Source: Stratiolaelaps scimitus (taxonomy: Eukaryota > Arthropoda > Arachnida > Mesostigmata > Laelapidae). From it: a stretch of 64,000 bases of DNA. A program made the position numbers and the translations under genes. Under the pieces are notes generated by a model. It saw nothing but the letters and a program-made list of their open reading frames with translations, ran no database searches and had not been told where the DNA came from. How positions within the stretch are numbered: the stretch's first letter is position 1; each line of letters opens with the position of its first letter. Shown piece after piece: positions 25,572-37,673 of the stretch. The DNA lies in the NCBI GenBank assembly GCA_019614645.1, contig JABWDB010000008.1, forward strand, positions 9,920,001-9,984,000. Direction: 5' to 3'.

Positions 25572-25710
25572 GTCAGTGCGGTGGCTTGGACGGCTAAGTC
25601 TCTGGCTGTAAAGAGCCAGAGGCCGTAGGTTCGAATCCAGCGTCGTGACATATAAGAGCACTTAAGCATTGTGAAATTGCTGTTCCTCTAATAAGCCAAT
25701 GAAACCTTTA
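25572..25710 (+). repeat. tRNA-derived SINE candidate (head plus body)
   Basis: The head (25572-25651) has a tRNA-like A box (TGGCTTGGACGGCTAAG, about 25582-25598) and a perfect B box (GGTTCGAATCC, 25628-25638), the internal promoter of RNA polymerase III genes. Between them CTCTGGCT and AGCCAGAG form an extended anticodon-like arm with a 6-base loop. The acceptor arm pairs at only four positions, and the T stem has a mismatch, so this is not an intact tRNA. After the head, 25648-25705 matches a second site at 28823-28885, which is what a SINE body would do. The layout resembles a tRNA-Ser/Leu-type head, but the source tRNA is not certain. Confidence 0.5.
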
Positions 25711-28700
25711 CCTTATCTTTACCTGCCTATGTGACTACAGGGTTATACCGACTGTTTTCCAGTAGCCCGCAATTTCTACTGATCAAACCCGTGACCGTAA
25801 ATCATCGTGCTGTCATAGTGACCGCATCCAAAAGAAGTGCATATTGGTCAACGAGATTGCATCGTTATGCATTTGTTGCAGGCCAGGTTGAGTCCAACTG
25901 GACAAAGCCTGCTTCGGCCTTAGGATGTCTGCTCTTAGCAGCTGGACATTTCATTGCGTTTGCCCAGTACGTTGCGACCCGCTTCGTGGACAGCGTTGTC
26001 ACCGCCAATACACGTTAATCAGTATGCGTGTGCAATACGGGCAAGACTAGAGCACCGCAGTCATTTAGGCATTTCGGCACGAGCAGCCGCTCGGGTTAAT
26101 TGTCTTTCGTCTGCTCATCTGATTCGTGGGATTCCCTATCGGATTATTGAGATCAGGTCGAGTCGTACGACGTTGCACTAATCTATGCAAGTGACCTCCG
26201 TGACATTTCAACTGAATATCTATGACATCACGGAGTCCCTTATCGCCATGTAATGGCTAACTGTGTGTATGTATGGGCGGGTGTAAAAGTTATCCTATCT
26301 ACACAACATGTTGGGCACCAGTCTCGGTCGTCATTATCGCTTAGCCGATTTTAGTTGTTGGGGTAGCACATACCAGTATATGAAGAGATATATTATTATA
26401 CAATAATCCCCGTCCCCCCCCCCGCACAAATAATCCCTAGAAATAATTCGACTAACTATTATTCTAACTATTATTTGTAGCTGTTATCAATTAGATTACA
26501 CATCTGTAATTAACACAGTTTACTTGACCAGCAAATGACTACTGATTAACAAAAGCAACAACGTGTCAAGCAATGTTCATCTTTTGCATTTGTTCATTTA
26601 CCACTGTTTTGCATCAGTAGATTTATTTGTTATTACTCCTCTTACTAGATTTGCTTATCCATATAATCACTTATTCATCATTGTGCACCCGTTCGAACCT
26701 CCCATTTGTATTGTTTTAAATAGTCAATACAATACACTTAATTTGGCATTGAAACAGAGGCAATTAGTAATAATAATTATTCATATTTTTAGTGCCTGAC
26801 CTACCGTTGTTGCGCGGTTATTCCTATACTGTAATTTCACTTGTAAGCACTCGCAAAAGACAAACCGTTCTTTTTTTTGAGAAGAGGAAATCCCACACAC
26901 ACACATCCGCTCACTGCGGCCTAGATGTACAGTCGTCACTAAATTGCGAAGCCCATCAAACTTCGGGTCATGAGAAATCATTGAAGTACATTTCGTTCAA
27001 ATCGTTTTGTTCACGAGAAATACATTCTCACCTTTTCACATATCATATCTACACACAGCGCGTATATGTGATGGGATAAATAAAGTCTAAAGGGTATCCT
27101 ATCCGAAGACAAGCATCGCCGTCAATTCGATGCAGTGTGATATTTGAGCTAAGAACACTCCTTACTCCAACTTCACACCTAAGATTGCACCCCGTTAGCC
27201 TATGCGTTCGTGGCTTGCACTGGAACAGCGACGTGCGGATACCAGTGTTACAGGACGTGAGTTTATGTCTGTCGATGTAATTGAACATCGACAGTTCAGG
27301 GTGACAGGAAGGTCGCTGATTACGGTGCAGTCGCAACCGGCACACGCCTCTTCAGCCAGAACGAGGGGCACAGAAGACTAGCTGCTAGAGGTTACGTGTA
27401 TTGCCGCCTACGAGGGTCAGACCCGTCAGCCTGACCTCGATGCCTCGAGGCCCGGCTAACCTCCCCGTGTGAAGGCGCTACTGGTGCTGTCCAAGGGATA
27501 AAACTTGGCTGCTCAGAATTTAATCGCGTTAATGATAGCCATTAATTTGTACCGTTTGCCTATATGCAGATGGCTATAATTAAGATATATGATTAGGAGG
27601 GGGCGAGTGGGACAGATAGAACAGCTAGGCGACTACCCAGGCTAGCTGCCACCACAACTACCACTACTACCACTACTACTACTATTACTAAGAGTTTGGG
27701 CACACTGAACAGAGTAATTATATGCTGAACGAAAAGTGCGCGACCCCTTTCTTACCCCGCTCGCAGGCTGCCGCAGGCCGAGGCGACGCCTGTTGGCAAC
27801 ATCGTCACGCGGGCCGGCGACCGTATTCGGTTAGTTGAGATTGTCGGCGGAAACTCTGCTGCTTCGAGCAGCCTCAGCAGCAGTGAAACCGCTGCCTGCT
27901 CGGTGAGGTCGTGGAGTCAACGCCCTGACGGTTATCTAGCAACTCGCGCGTTTTTCCCTACGATGAATCGTTAGACTTGAGCTCAAGAAGGTTTAAGGGG
28001 GGGGAGGGTGCTCTTGAAAAACCAAGTGCACTGTTTCGACTCGAATATTCTTCGCGTTATTAGTAGTAGAACCGCTTGAGACAGTGTTTTCGTCTGGGAA
28101 CGCCAGGGAAAAAGAAGTGGCCAGGAAGGGGTATGTCGCCTCGCGCCAAATACGAAGTGTCTCTAACGCGTTAATGAAGTTAATGCTTTTGTAAGGCTCA
28201 CATTTGGTTCTCGTTCTCGCTGTAAAAATCGCGCCACTGTATTTGGCTCTTCGAGAGAGCCGGTAGCAGGTGGGTATCTGTGCGTACGCGGAGAATGTTA
28301 GTGAAAATATGAAGTTTGAAGATGATCGATTTTCGTAAAAATCTTCTCGTACGCGCACTGTGGATGAAGAGGCTGGTCCAGAAATTCTATGCATATTTCA
28401 GCCTAGTTAGCTAAATACTGGAATAATGGGAATTTCTCCTTTGAGCAGAGGAGAAACAGGCGACAAGGAATAAAAGAGAAAAAACGCAACGCTGCCACAT
28501 GGGATTGCCGTCGAAATTTGCGATCGTTTAGAGGTTCGCAGTGATACTACCGTGTGTCATATACAGATGAGACATAAAAACATTTCATAGCCTGCGGGAG
28601 TTTTTTAATTGGCCTGCATTATTAAAAGGGTCCCACTAGAAAGAACTACGTAGAGAAGGAGCAACCATACGACTCCTTTGAAAAAATATTCCGTTAATGA

Positions 28701-28822
28701 GCTCGACATTTGCAGACATATGATGATCTTTATAAGTATCAAGAGGAGTGACATTGTTGCCATCGGTGTTGACACCCCCGAACTAACGATGTAATTGTTA
28801 TGACCAGTAGATTACCTGCGAG
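25711..28822. other. non-coding stretch
   Basis: Contains a C10 run at 26414-26423, AT-rich DNA near 26380-26790, a short hairpin (near 27407-27427) and a GC-rich patch at about 27730-27910. Frames at 25731-26018, 26792-27079 and 27993-28394 (minus, 133 codons) are unrecognised. Confidence 0.35.
27651..27692. repeat. (ACT)n trinucleotide repeat
   Basis: About twelve ACT/ACC units with interruptions. Confidence 0.8.
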
Positions 28823-28887
28823 ACATATAAGAGAGCTTAAGTATTGTAAAATTGCAGCTTCTTTTATGAAGCAATCAAGCTTTAGCT
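28823..28887 (+). repeat. second copy of the SINE-like body
   Basis: ACATATAAGAG, then CTTAAG, ATTG and AAATTGC follow in the same order and spacing as at 25648-25705, with scattered substitutions. Upstream the tRNA-like head is degraded beyond recognition, though a word like GTAGATTACCTGCGAGACATA may be its last trace. Confidence 0.55.
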
Positions 28888-31800
28888 TGAAGCAAGCACA
28901 AGGCAATATTTGTTCATCCCATGTATTGTATTTTGGAGCATTTGACGTGAGCACCGCCTTTTTAAGCAATTAGTACGCTCAGCCTTGGTTAAACCAATTT
29001 TCCAATTTAAAGCTATACTATTACAGGTAATACCCTAGTTGTGACATGTTGATTACTATGAAATATTGAGTATATCAGGACAATCGAATGTTCATGTGTG
29101 TAACGCAGGAGGTTTGCATTGTAATTGATGTGACTCTGAATTGTGTCTTTGATCCCGATCAAAGTGACTCGGAAACAGCCACAGTGGATCAGAGTACGAA
29201 CGTGGCTGGCACGTAGTTCCTACTTTGAATAGCACCTAATCGAAAAACATGAGCACAGCCGGGTGACGGCAGAGATGCAATACATATCACATTTATATCT
29301 TTACAAGGAACTCTCAAATCGTTCATTCAAGCATCTTAATATCACCCACGGGCATCATGAAACGGAACCCTCGTCACGTACACTGGACCCCACTCTGCCA
29401 TCAGCATAAAGATGGATCTTGGAGCGCTCCGGCCTTTGTTGGAACTTTGCTTTCATATATTTGTTGTAGGTCCGCCAAAAGAATCGTGTGAAAGTGCTTT
29501 GTAATGCCACGGCCAAACCGGCCGACCAGGAACGCAACTCTCGTTTTCGTCCAGTTGGGTCATGTGGACAATGATGCACCCTCGTGAATTTGACGTGACA
29601 CCCATAGCAACTCTGTTAGCACTTCATTTTGTGCCATGCACAATTGCTTAGGTCTGAAATTGTATTAGGCAGACAGAAAGGTTCCCCCTCAATCTTTCTG
29701 GATCTCAGTCACATTGCAGAACTTCTTGATTTAAGGTTTTTGGCGGTGTGCAAAACTGTTCATTAGAAACGGGAGGATAACTCTTGTGACGTAAGATCTC
29801 GCATGGCCTGGTGCTAACGTTGTCGTGGATTACAGGTGTCCCCGAATGTCTAGGCACAATTCTGTATAATATTGTGTGGCGACGTCATCGAAAGCATAGC
29901 CGAGGTGCGTCTCGTCGGGATTTTCTAGAAAATTTGTCGAACGTGATTTCTCCGTTGACAAATTGACCAATGCATTGACCGAGACCTCGTAACGAGCATC
30001 GTACGTTCATACCCTCTCAGATTTTATTTTCTTCGTGTGGTGTTGCTTCGCTCGAGAGGCCATCGTCCGACAGCAAAACAACCCTCGTTCCCCTGACAGA
30101 GGAAATCCGTTTATTTTCACAGCCGCTAGATTCGCGATAGCAATTCGGTCGGAAGGATCAGTTTCCCGAAGCCACTCCAGCAGAGGACCCAGCCGAGGAG
30201 TGATAATCCGTTTGGAGAGTCAACATTTCCCGCGTTTGTGTTACCCACTCCAGCAGCTCATCGTTGATGAGCACTTCGCAGGCAAGCGGGAGACTTCGCT
30301 GTGAATAGAAACATTTCGTGGCGTTGCAACCGATAGCCTGTCGCATAGTAAGTCGCGCAATCGATCTATTGAATAATAGCCATAATGATAATTGCTTCAA
30401 GCCGGCTGGAAAAGCCAGTTAGCCTTATGCCTAACTGAAGCAGATCTATAGTAATGGATACATGATGAAATCGAGCCCTGCCTCACAACAAATAACTCGG
30501 ACAAAACGTCGTCCTTGAAACATTGTTTTTTAAGCAAGCCTTTCGGATTGGCCATTCGATATATACCCTTCCCGGAAAACATCAAGGATCCGAGTCCATT
30601 ATCTTACTTTCTGCGCCATTCAAGGAGCCCTTTGTGCTTTGCGCTTGAAATTTCGCAACATGTTAAAGAGGGTCTGTGTACAAAACAGGCCATCCTCCCA
30701 TGTTCACGACGAGTGAGATACCATGAAGGGTTTGTAGAGGATATATATATGCCCATGTATACAGCGGCATCAAATGTTGCTTTGTCAAATTAGAGAGCAA
30801 ATAGATTATAGGCTGAGAGATCATTGCTATATGTCTCATATATTTCATGCATATATTTCCACCTCTGCCATAACCTTTTCCCTTCATATATTACGGCTTT
30901 TCCAAGTACTCCCCGACAGTTAGCAAACGTCCCAAAGGCTAGCTTAGTCTAAATTGAATTAACATCTATTATCATGGAAGACAAATCAGGCACCGCATGT
31001 TGCCGTCGTCTAATTTCAGATGAAATTCGACTATACCCGCATTTGAAGGCCACTGTTATACACAAGCTTAGAAAGGGCTACTCGTCGTTAAACAGAATCA
31101 TCCCCGAGTGGCTAAAAATGTGCAGCGCAAATGAGAGTGTGCAGGCGTATATACCTGATACAACCTACATCACCGTGTACTATAAGCCTGGCAGCGTGCC
31201 TTTGCATAAGATGCACGGAAAGTTTTTCACCACATGTGCGCGCGTCTATCTATATACGCTTATGGCAGCCTTCATAAGCTGAATGTAACGAAAGCGTGCT
31301 TAGGATTCGCCATGTATCAACGGCTATTAGACTACGCATGACATTCACGAAAATATAGTGACCGGCATAGTGAACAGCCTGCATATTGCACTTAAGTGCT
31401 AAGCTCAGATGATATACTGGTACTTCATAAACAACATTTGCAATGCAATAATAGCAAGCCGGTATTCCGTTCCGTTAACTGTCTTCTCTAAAAGCGGCAT
31501 CACATTCTGCCCATAGCAGCTTTCACGTTGCCCCAACGTGTATTTTTATAAGATGTGTTATTGTTATTGTTGTAAGCCCACCGATGACTCTAACAAATGA
31601 TGTAGGAGAAGTACAGATCGAAATTGGACTGCGCTAGGGATTGTAGCCTTCTGTGGCGGATTCTAGCAGGGCATGAAGGCACCAGCCGCAGCCCTCTCAG
31701 AACTACTTCACTTAGGCTAATTGAAAGCTCCCATTCTTAAAATAAGTGTCAATCGACTAAATTGCACACATTGCTCAGCAGTGAGCGTTCGGTTTCCAGG

Positions 31801-32400
31801 CCCCTTAAAACCTACTGGCAATTAGCCGGGGGAAGCATTTTAAAAATAGCGAAGTTTGCGTCCCTCGCCGGGCCCGAAGCGGGCCATGGTGTTGAAACTG
31901 ATTGACCGACGTATACGATTATCTCACAGTTGTCAACGTACGGTCAGCTGTCATTTATCCATCATTCAATTCAGGCATATTGACACGAGTCAACGACATG
32001 GCCATCGGCAAGTAAACAGACACGGTATCCAGCTCTCGAATCCCCTAGTGTAAAAGAGACCCTGTCAAGGAGAGAGAATTATATATGTAGACATATTGTC
32101 ATATCTCAACACTCAAATGTGTATATATTTGTTAGTCGCATGTGTACATATATGTATATATATACGTGTAGCAATACGCATGTATACACATTGTTTATCG
32201 AGGAGGAAGGAAGGAATAAACAGAACTCATACTCATTCGTCGGCCTTCACTAATCAATTAAATATTCGCGCTAGCCACATCGTCACGGCGCAGTCAAACG
32301 TGTCTCAATTGTCTGTTATAGAACATATAACAACTAAAAAAAAATACAACTCTCCCGATCACATAGGCGTCCCAGTGAGACAATCTCGCGTGCGCTTTTC
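28888..32400. other. non-coding stretch, no gene recognised
   Basis: Mixed to AT-rich DNA. Open frames at 29355-29579 (minus), 30158-30400 (minus, an alternative-start frame), 30974-31282 (plus, 102 codons) and 32096-32488 (plus, 130 codons) have no family match. AT-alternating runs occur near 30740 and 32145-32165. A 6-bp GC hairpin lies near 31866-31886. Confidence 0.35.
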
Positions 32401-32564
32401 CGCGACGTCCGGCATGATCGATCCTCGATTGCGGCCGCGGCCGGATCCCGCGCCTGCGTCCCGAACGGCCCTAGAGACTCACACATGAGGGCCGCATCGA
32501 GGTGCTACTGTTGGGGAGACCTCTCCACAGTGCGGATGCTAGTAAGCGGCGGAGAGCTTCATAG

Positions 32565-33065
32565 ATGCAGCTGCCGCCTAAGGTCGATGGCCACTGCCGC
32601 GTAGATCGAGCAACCAGCGTTCGTGGGCCTACGATGCAACCAGGAGAACAGTATAGTTGGCTGCTTTGCGCTGCTGTCGTGCCAGTACCGCAACTGTTAG
32701 TCGTATCCCTGCTTTTGTCCTGCAGCCGATGCGTTCTTCGCTCTGAGTGTTCGGTCAGGTCTTCGTTCTCTCAGGGGAGGCAAGGGAGAAAGAGAAACAG
32801 AGCGGGAAAAGGAGGGCGTGGGAGAACGAGGAAGTGGAAAGAAGAAGGCGAAGCAGAAAAGATTTGTTTCCTGCTGCTTTCCCTATTGCCGCTAGTGTCG
32901 GCGGAGCGGTACACTCTGCCGCGGCTCGGTGGCATAATGCAAACGAATCCATCCTGCAACATCCTGGAAATCCAGGACGGCGGCGATGGCAGCCACTACC
33001 ACCACAACATACATCAGTCGTGTGTTTCTGTCTCTTCCCTGCTGCTGCGGCTGCTTCGAGATTGA
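32565..33065 (+). CDS. unsupported 166-codon frame
   Basis: Begins with ATG at 32565. It includes two hydrophobic stretches (around residues 29-53 and 99-112) that look like signal or membrane segments, split by a basic, low-complexity Arg/Lys/Gly/Glu section that comes from the purine-rich tract. No domain is recognised. Overlapping frames at 32747-33217 (plus) and 32755-33189 (minus) are about as long, so length alone is no argument for coding. Confidence 0.12.
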   Translation: MQLPPKVDGHCRVDRATSVRGPTMQPGEQYSWLLCAAVVPVPQLLVVSLLLSCSRCVLRSECSVRSSFSQGRQGRKRNRAGKGGRGRTRKWKEEGEAEKICFLLLSLLPLVSAERYTLPRLGGIMQTNPSCNILEIQDGGDGSHYHHNIHQSCVSVSSLLLRLLRD

Positions 33066-33429
33066 GCGAGTGCCGACGCTGGTGGTTCGGACGCGGGCCT
33101 GGCCCAGGGCCGAGTAAACGGACGGCCGCAAGGGCAAGCAGGCACTCCTCCGCTCGTCGTTTCGTTCGTTCGGCCTTCGTCTTCTTCACGAGGCAGACAA
33201 ACGATAGAGGACAGTGAAACAGAAAGACAGAGAAGATCAGAGGATAGGCCGAGTGAAAGAGGGAATCCGAAGAGACTCAGGAAGGAGATGAGAGGCGTTA
33301 CAGGCAAAAATGTGACGCGCAGACACTGAGTGATAGAACGCATAGGAACAGAGCGGAACATTGAACGGCGAGATCCAGAGAGAGAGAAATAAAGGAGAAG
33401 GCGAAAGAGAGATCATTGCAGCACTTTAG

Positions 33430-34029
33430 TTGACATCGGTCCCGGCCGCGGAGAAGAAGTCCTTCCTCGTTCCTGGATCGCCTCGCATCGCTTCGAGTCG
33501 CTTATCTCGTCGAAGGGCCTACGCTACGTCGACATCGTCGTTGTGGGCCAAAAGACGACGGGTCAATGTGGACGGCTGTTTCTTCGTTCACGGCGGCCCC
33601 ATTTCCCTAGCCGAAGCGCACTGTGCTCGCAGACGCAAGCCCAGACGCAAAGAATCCCGCCCCCTCGCCGACCCCAACTATAATATATACCCGACCGTCT
33701 TACCGCTATGCACAGCAGCGGAGATACGGCGACGCGCACGCAGGGTACTGCTCGCTCGCCCGTCTTCACTCAATTACCAATCTACCCAACAACAGCTAAA
33801 GGAGGTGAATTTAAATTCGTGCGCCGTCGCCTGCTCCAGCAGCAGCAGGGACAGCAGCTCCTTCAGCTTTTTCTTCGGAGGGGGAGTGCCCTCTCTTCCG
33901 TCGCGTTCTTCTCCCTCGGTCGGCCCTCGAGTGACTTTCTCGGCATGCTCCAGTGTCCCCACTAGTACTGCCGACCCCCCGCGCGCAATTCAACGCAAAC
34001 AAGCAGCCGGACCAGTGCTGGCAGAATAG
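33430..34029 (+). CDS. unsupported 199-codon frame
   Basis: The frame opens at a TTG, not an ATG, and is rich in Ser, Arg and Pro with no recognisable motif. The serine run comes from a CAG tract at about 33837-33860. It is probably an accidental open frame of a GC-rich island. Confidence 0.08.
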   Translation: MTSVPAAEKKSFLVPGSPRIASSRLSRRRAYATSTSSLWAKRRRVNVDGCFFVHGGPISLAEAHCARRRKPRRKESRPLADPNYNIYPTVLPLCTAAEIRRRARRVLLARPSSLNYQSTQQQLKEVNLNSCAVACSSSSRDSSSFSFFFGGGVPSLPSRSSPSVGPRVTFSACSSVPTSTADPPRAIQRKQAAGPVLAE

Positions 34030-34374
34030 AGGCGGTCGTGCGGCTGCCGTCTGGATAGAGGCCGCTTCTGCCGAAGCAGCGGGCAGGATCGTTCGTCGTT
34101 GTCGAAGCTCGCTCTCTCGTTCGGCTGATAAGACGACGACTCTCTGCCCGATCGGGTTCGGATGGGATCGGCGGATCGGTTCATCCGGCTGCCGCTGCTA
34201 CTGCTGCCAACAGGCGTACTACCACGCTGCAGGCCACGTTACGCTATTCCTCCCCCCTGGTCCGCCTCCGCCTCATTCTGCCTGCTGCTGGCGCTGCGTC
34301 GCCTCAGACCTGTAGAAGGGAACTCACGGGAGCAGCGGTAACGGCAAGTGGCGGGCGTCCGGTCGAGAGGGATA

Positions 34375-34407
34375 CTCACACACGCACACACGCGCGCGCG
34401 CGCGCAT
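34375..34407. repeat. (CA)n/(CG)n compound repeat
   Basis: CA/CACG units pass into at least seven CG units. An alternating purine-pyrimidine tract like this can form Z-DNA. Confidence 0.9.
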
Positions 34408-34700
34408 GCCTGCCAAGGAGAGTGACTCGAAGAGGCCAACCCAGCTCTGGTTCGGGTGACGAGAAAGAGGAGGAGAAGCAGGCAAAGAGGCGGGTAAGGC
34501 AGCTAAGATGAGCGGACGAGAGCGATGGACGAGACCATGTTCGTACGAACTGATGGGAAGAACTAGGTGGGTTGGAGCGTTCGGCAGAGGCCAAGTATAG
34601 AGACAGAGCGCTGGGAGGAGATTGGGGCGTTCAGAGGGGTCTGGGCAAAACGAGCGAGATAACCTCGGCAATGTGGCGGAACGCAAAAAAGGTAACGAAT

Positions 34701-34743
34701 ACGACGACAATGACGACGACGACGACGATGAAAACGACGACGA
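34701..34743. repeat. (GAC)n trinucleotide repeat
   Basis: GAC/GAT units with interruptions. In one frame (34622-34903) they encode an Asp/Glu-rich run, but no other sign of a gene is present. Confidence 0.85.
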
Positions 34744-35332
34744 GCAGGCGGACAGAGAGGCGGGGGGGATCACCGGAGCTCGGCCGAAAGACGTATTCAG
34801 GCTGTGCAGAAGTGGCGACAGGCAGTGCTGGTGTTCGGTCCCGAGGAACCAAGAGACGAAAGAAAGCTGGCGGCTAAGGGCCTATGTGCTGAGGGCTCCC
34901 TAGCTCCCGTAAAATGGGACGCCGGGCCGAACGGCGGTGACGGCGGAGTCGGCCATAGCTCGTCGTGGTGGGCAGATGTCCTTGGAATAATTCATGGATA
35001 CCTTCTTATTCAACTACCGCGGGACGCTCCGGTTCTCGCTACCGCTCTCTCTCTTTCGCTCCCGGAATTGTCCCATAGTCGAGGTTGAATAAAGAAAAAA
35101 AAGGGCAAAGCGGTATTCCCCCTTCCACCAACTTGCCCCTGTTTCAGTTTGCTTAACAGTCACCGCTATCATCACAAGCGTCATTACCATAAGCCAGCAA
35201 AGTTTACGTGCTAAATTTCAACGCTCACAAACAAATTTCATGCTCGAGGCGTGTATTTCATCGCTTCAGAGTGGGTCGCGAGGCAGAGAATAAATGTATC
35301 GGGAGAACTTGTTTCGAATTTTCCAGTGTATG

Positions 35333-35359
35333 CATATATATATATATATATATATATAT
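35333..35359. repeat. (TA)n microsatellite
   Basis: About thirteen alternating AT units. Confidence 0.9.
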
Positions 35360-35559
35360 GGGGCAGGTTCATCCATTTACGAGCATCGAATGCCGAACAA
35401 TAAATTAAAGTAATTAGCATCATGTGCACCCCTTGGGACACAGGTGGGGCCGATATTAAGATCCTATGATCGTACAACCTACAACGATTGAGATTATGTT
35501 CGAAGTACAATGTCGCCCAGGTGAGCGTCACGGGACTCCACTTGATTAATTTCCAGTTT

Positions 35560-35662
35560 TCGTAGGTATTTATTGAGCAATTATCGAATTATTTATTAGG
35601 TAGGTATTTCGGTACTTATTTCGTAGGTATTTATTTAACAATTAGCCAATTATTTAGGTAGT
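35560..35662. repeat. imperfect 61-base tandem duplication
   Basis: Two copies (starting at 35560 and 35621) of a unit beginning TCGTAGGTATTTATT, each followed by a CAATTA word and an ATTATTTA..GGTAG word, with small differences. Period about 61 bases, AT-rich. Confidence 0.75.
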
Positions 35663-36747
35663 TGGAAATACCTAGTCACTCTCATTTGACGCGTCAATTG
35701 TAATAATATTATATATTGTAATATGCCTTCACGTGTAAGGCCAATTTTTCAGGATACACCAAAGGAAAATGTTTTGCGGATTAGGTTTCAGGCACAAAAT
35801 GCCGACAATCACGTTCTAATCAAAGTCATTGTTTAGGTGACTTTTACGCTGCGGAAATAATTGACAAATGTAATCCTCTGATCCCTGTGCATAATGTAGC
35901 GATACTGCTGGAGCTCGTGTACGAGCATTTTGAATGCGACGACATGGTGTTAGCACAAACATCGGTGTCCAGTCATGCAACAACAGCGAACGAATGGTCC
36001 GTGCATGTTCATGTGTTTATATAGCCTATCATTGACACTAAATGCAGGTGATACTGGGGTTAATATCCGAGCTACGTTGTTCGACTTAGTTAACGAATAA
36101 ATAAATAATCTTATGCTAAACTCAACTATGTTTTGTAACGATGCGCTTCGGTAAATCGATTAATGCTTGCCAGAATTCGTCTGCACGTACGCGCAACGTG
36201 CGACACATGAACATTCTAGTGATTACCACATCTTCTCAGAGAGGTAGCCCGATTTGCAGATCGAGTACGGAATCGACTCAATCAGCATATTACGACGAAT
36301 CGATCTATCTGTCTCGGAGATAGAGCATTTGATCGGGTCAACCACCCTAATTCATGTCGCACAAATTCGAAGCAGCAACTGTCACTCGGCCCCTACCCGT
36401 CAGTGCAATATTAAGGAAAGGTGAACACACAAAACAGACCGTTCAGTATAACGATTCGTCACTTACTGCACACTTGATCCTCAACGTCGTTGGCCTCGTT
36501 TTGAGGAACATTTGTTCTATCAAAATCGTCGTCATCGCCGTCGTTGTCAGCTCGATCGACATTTTGTGACGACAGACGCCGCTGTAAACGCCTCTGTGCC
36601 TGGCCCGCCTGTATTCGCCGACGCCATATGGCGTAGTAGAAGTCAACGCGATACGTACGCAAAGTATAATACAATGTTAGGAACACGGACGTCGTTTTCC
36701 CATATACAGGCCAGCATTTGCCTTCACCCCTAACACCTACGTAGATA
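35663..36747. other. non-coding stretch
   Basis: AT-leaning DNA. A frame without an early ATG is open from about 35784 to 36018 with balanced composition but no recognised family. The other frames (36354-36569, 36512-36733) are unremarkable. Confidence 0.3.
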
Positions 36748-37172
36748 CAGGATGTTCGGAAAGTTATGCACGGACAGTTAACGCTCTATCGGAGACTAGG
36801 AGTTGAAATTCGACGATTTCGAAGGTAGCCCTTTTTCGGGCAATTTGCTTACCGTAAGCCTTCTGTAAACCCATATGATTCTATGGTTGTAAGGTTTATT
36901 TCAAGGCTAAAGAAGAAGGGAAAGAATTTGATAGAAATTCACAATAGGTTGCCTCTTGGCACGGGATAGGTGGGACCTTGGGCAAAGTTTGCCAACCTCC
37001 AAAAAAGTTTTCGCAGATATAATTTCTTTCTCTTCTTATATTGAAATACAAGGTACTATCTAAAAATGGCTTTGAAGGAGAGCAAAAAAAAACAGTCTCA
37101 AAAGGTTATTTTCGAAAGCTTCAATGTCTGCTAATACTCCCCGCATGATTTCGAAACTTTACGAACACCCTG
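36748..37172. mobile_element. Tc1/mariner-type MITE, 425 bp
   Basis: A short non-autonomous DNA transposon. The left end reads CAGGATGTTCGGAAAGTT and the complement of the right end reads CAGGGTGTTCGTAAAGTT, two differences in 18. Both ends are directly flanked by TA (36746-36747 and 37173-37174), the target duplication expected of the Tc1/mariner superfamily. There is no transposase frame inside, so it would have depended on a related autonomous element for movement. The terminal motif CAGGGTGTTCG differs from the ends of the 40-kb mariner, so it belongs to another family. Confidence 0.8.
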
Positions 37173-37636
37173 TATATAGGGTCTATTATGATACGTTGTG
37201 CTGAATCTGCAATGGACGTTCCAGCTGGCCCCGTATAGTGGCGAAAGGCAGCGTTTCTCTTTCGCATCTTCGCTATACAGCTTCGAACGATTTCCCCTCC
37301 ATTAGAGAGCAAAGCGCCTGTGCTCCCGGCCCACGTCGGAGTCCACGGCCGGTACGCGGCGGGCCCCGTCCGGCGAGCCGCGTCTGTCCACTCCTCCAGC
37401 AACCAGCCCGGCAGCCATTGAGACCTTTCAATTGTTGCAGGCGAAACAATCGCCACCAGAAACCTTCGGCAAGCGTTCATAACATTGGATAATACAAAAC
37501 GAGCACAACCAGCATTATTGCTCTTGTTAGCCTTTGTCTGCTAGTATCCGCTGTTAACACAAGTTGTGGACATCAAATGGCCCGTTGAAGTAGACCACCT
37601 GCCCCACACTATATGTGAAGTTGGAGATATGTATAA

Positions 37637-37673
<37 letters not shown>

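Larger units (their letters stand above)
32401..35100. other. large GC-rich, purine-skewed island; candidate promoter/5' leader region
   Basis: The largest continuous GC-rich block of the left half. The + strand is strongly purine-rich at about 32755-32865, 33190-33420 and 34430-34870, with CAG, GAC and CG runs between. Both strands carry long competing frames, as expected when stops are rare. In arthropod genomes this composition often marks promoters and long untranslated leaders read from the purine-rich strand, here +. No downstream coding exon could be recognised to confirm that. Confidence 0.35.

Noticed and set aside
25572..25651. Functional tRNA gene
   Set aside because: The B box is perfect, but the acceptor arm pairs at only four positions, the T stem has a mismatch and the anticodon arm is abnormally long. 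A tRNA-derived repeat fits better.
29355..29620. Possible mariner-like fragment ending in GGGTGTCACGTC
   Set aside because: No transposase motif could be traced in the frames, and no inverted partner for the end word was found nearby.
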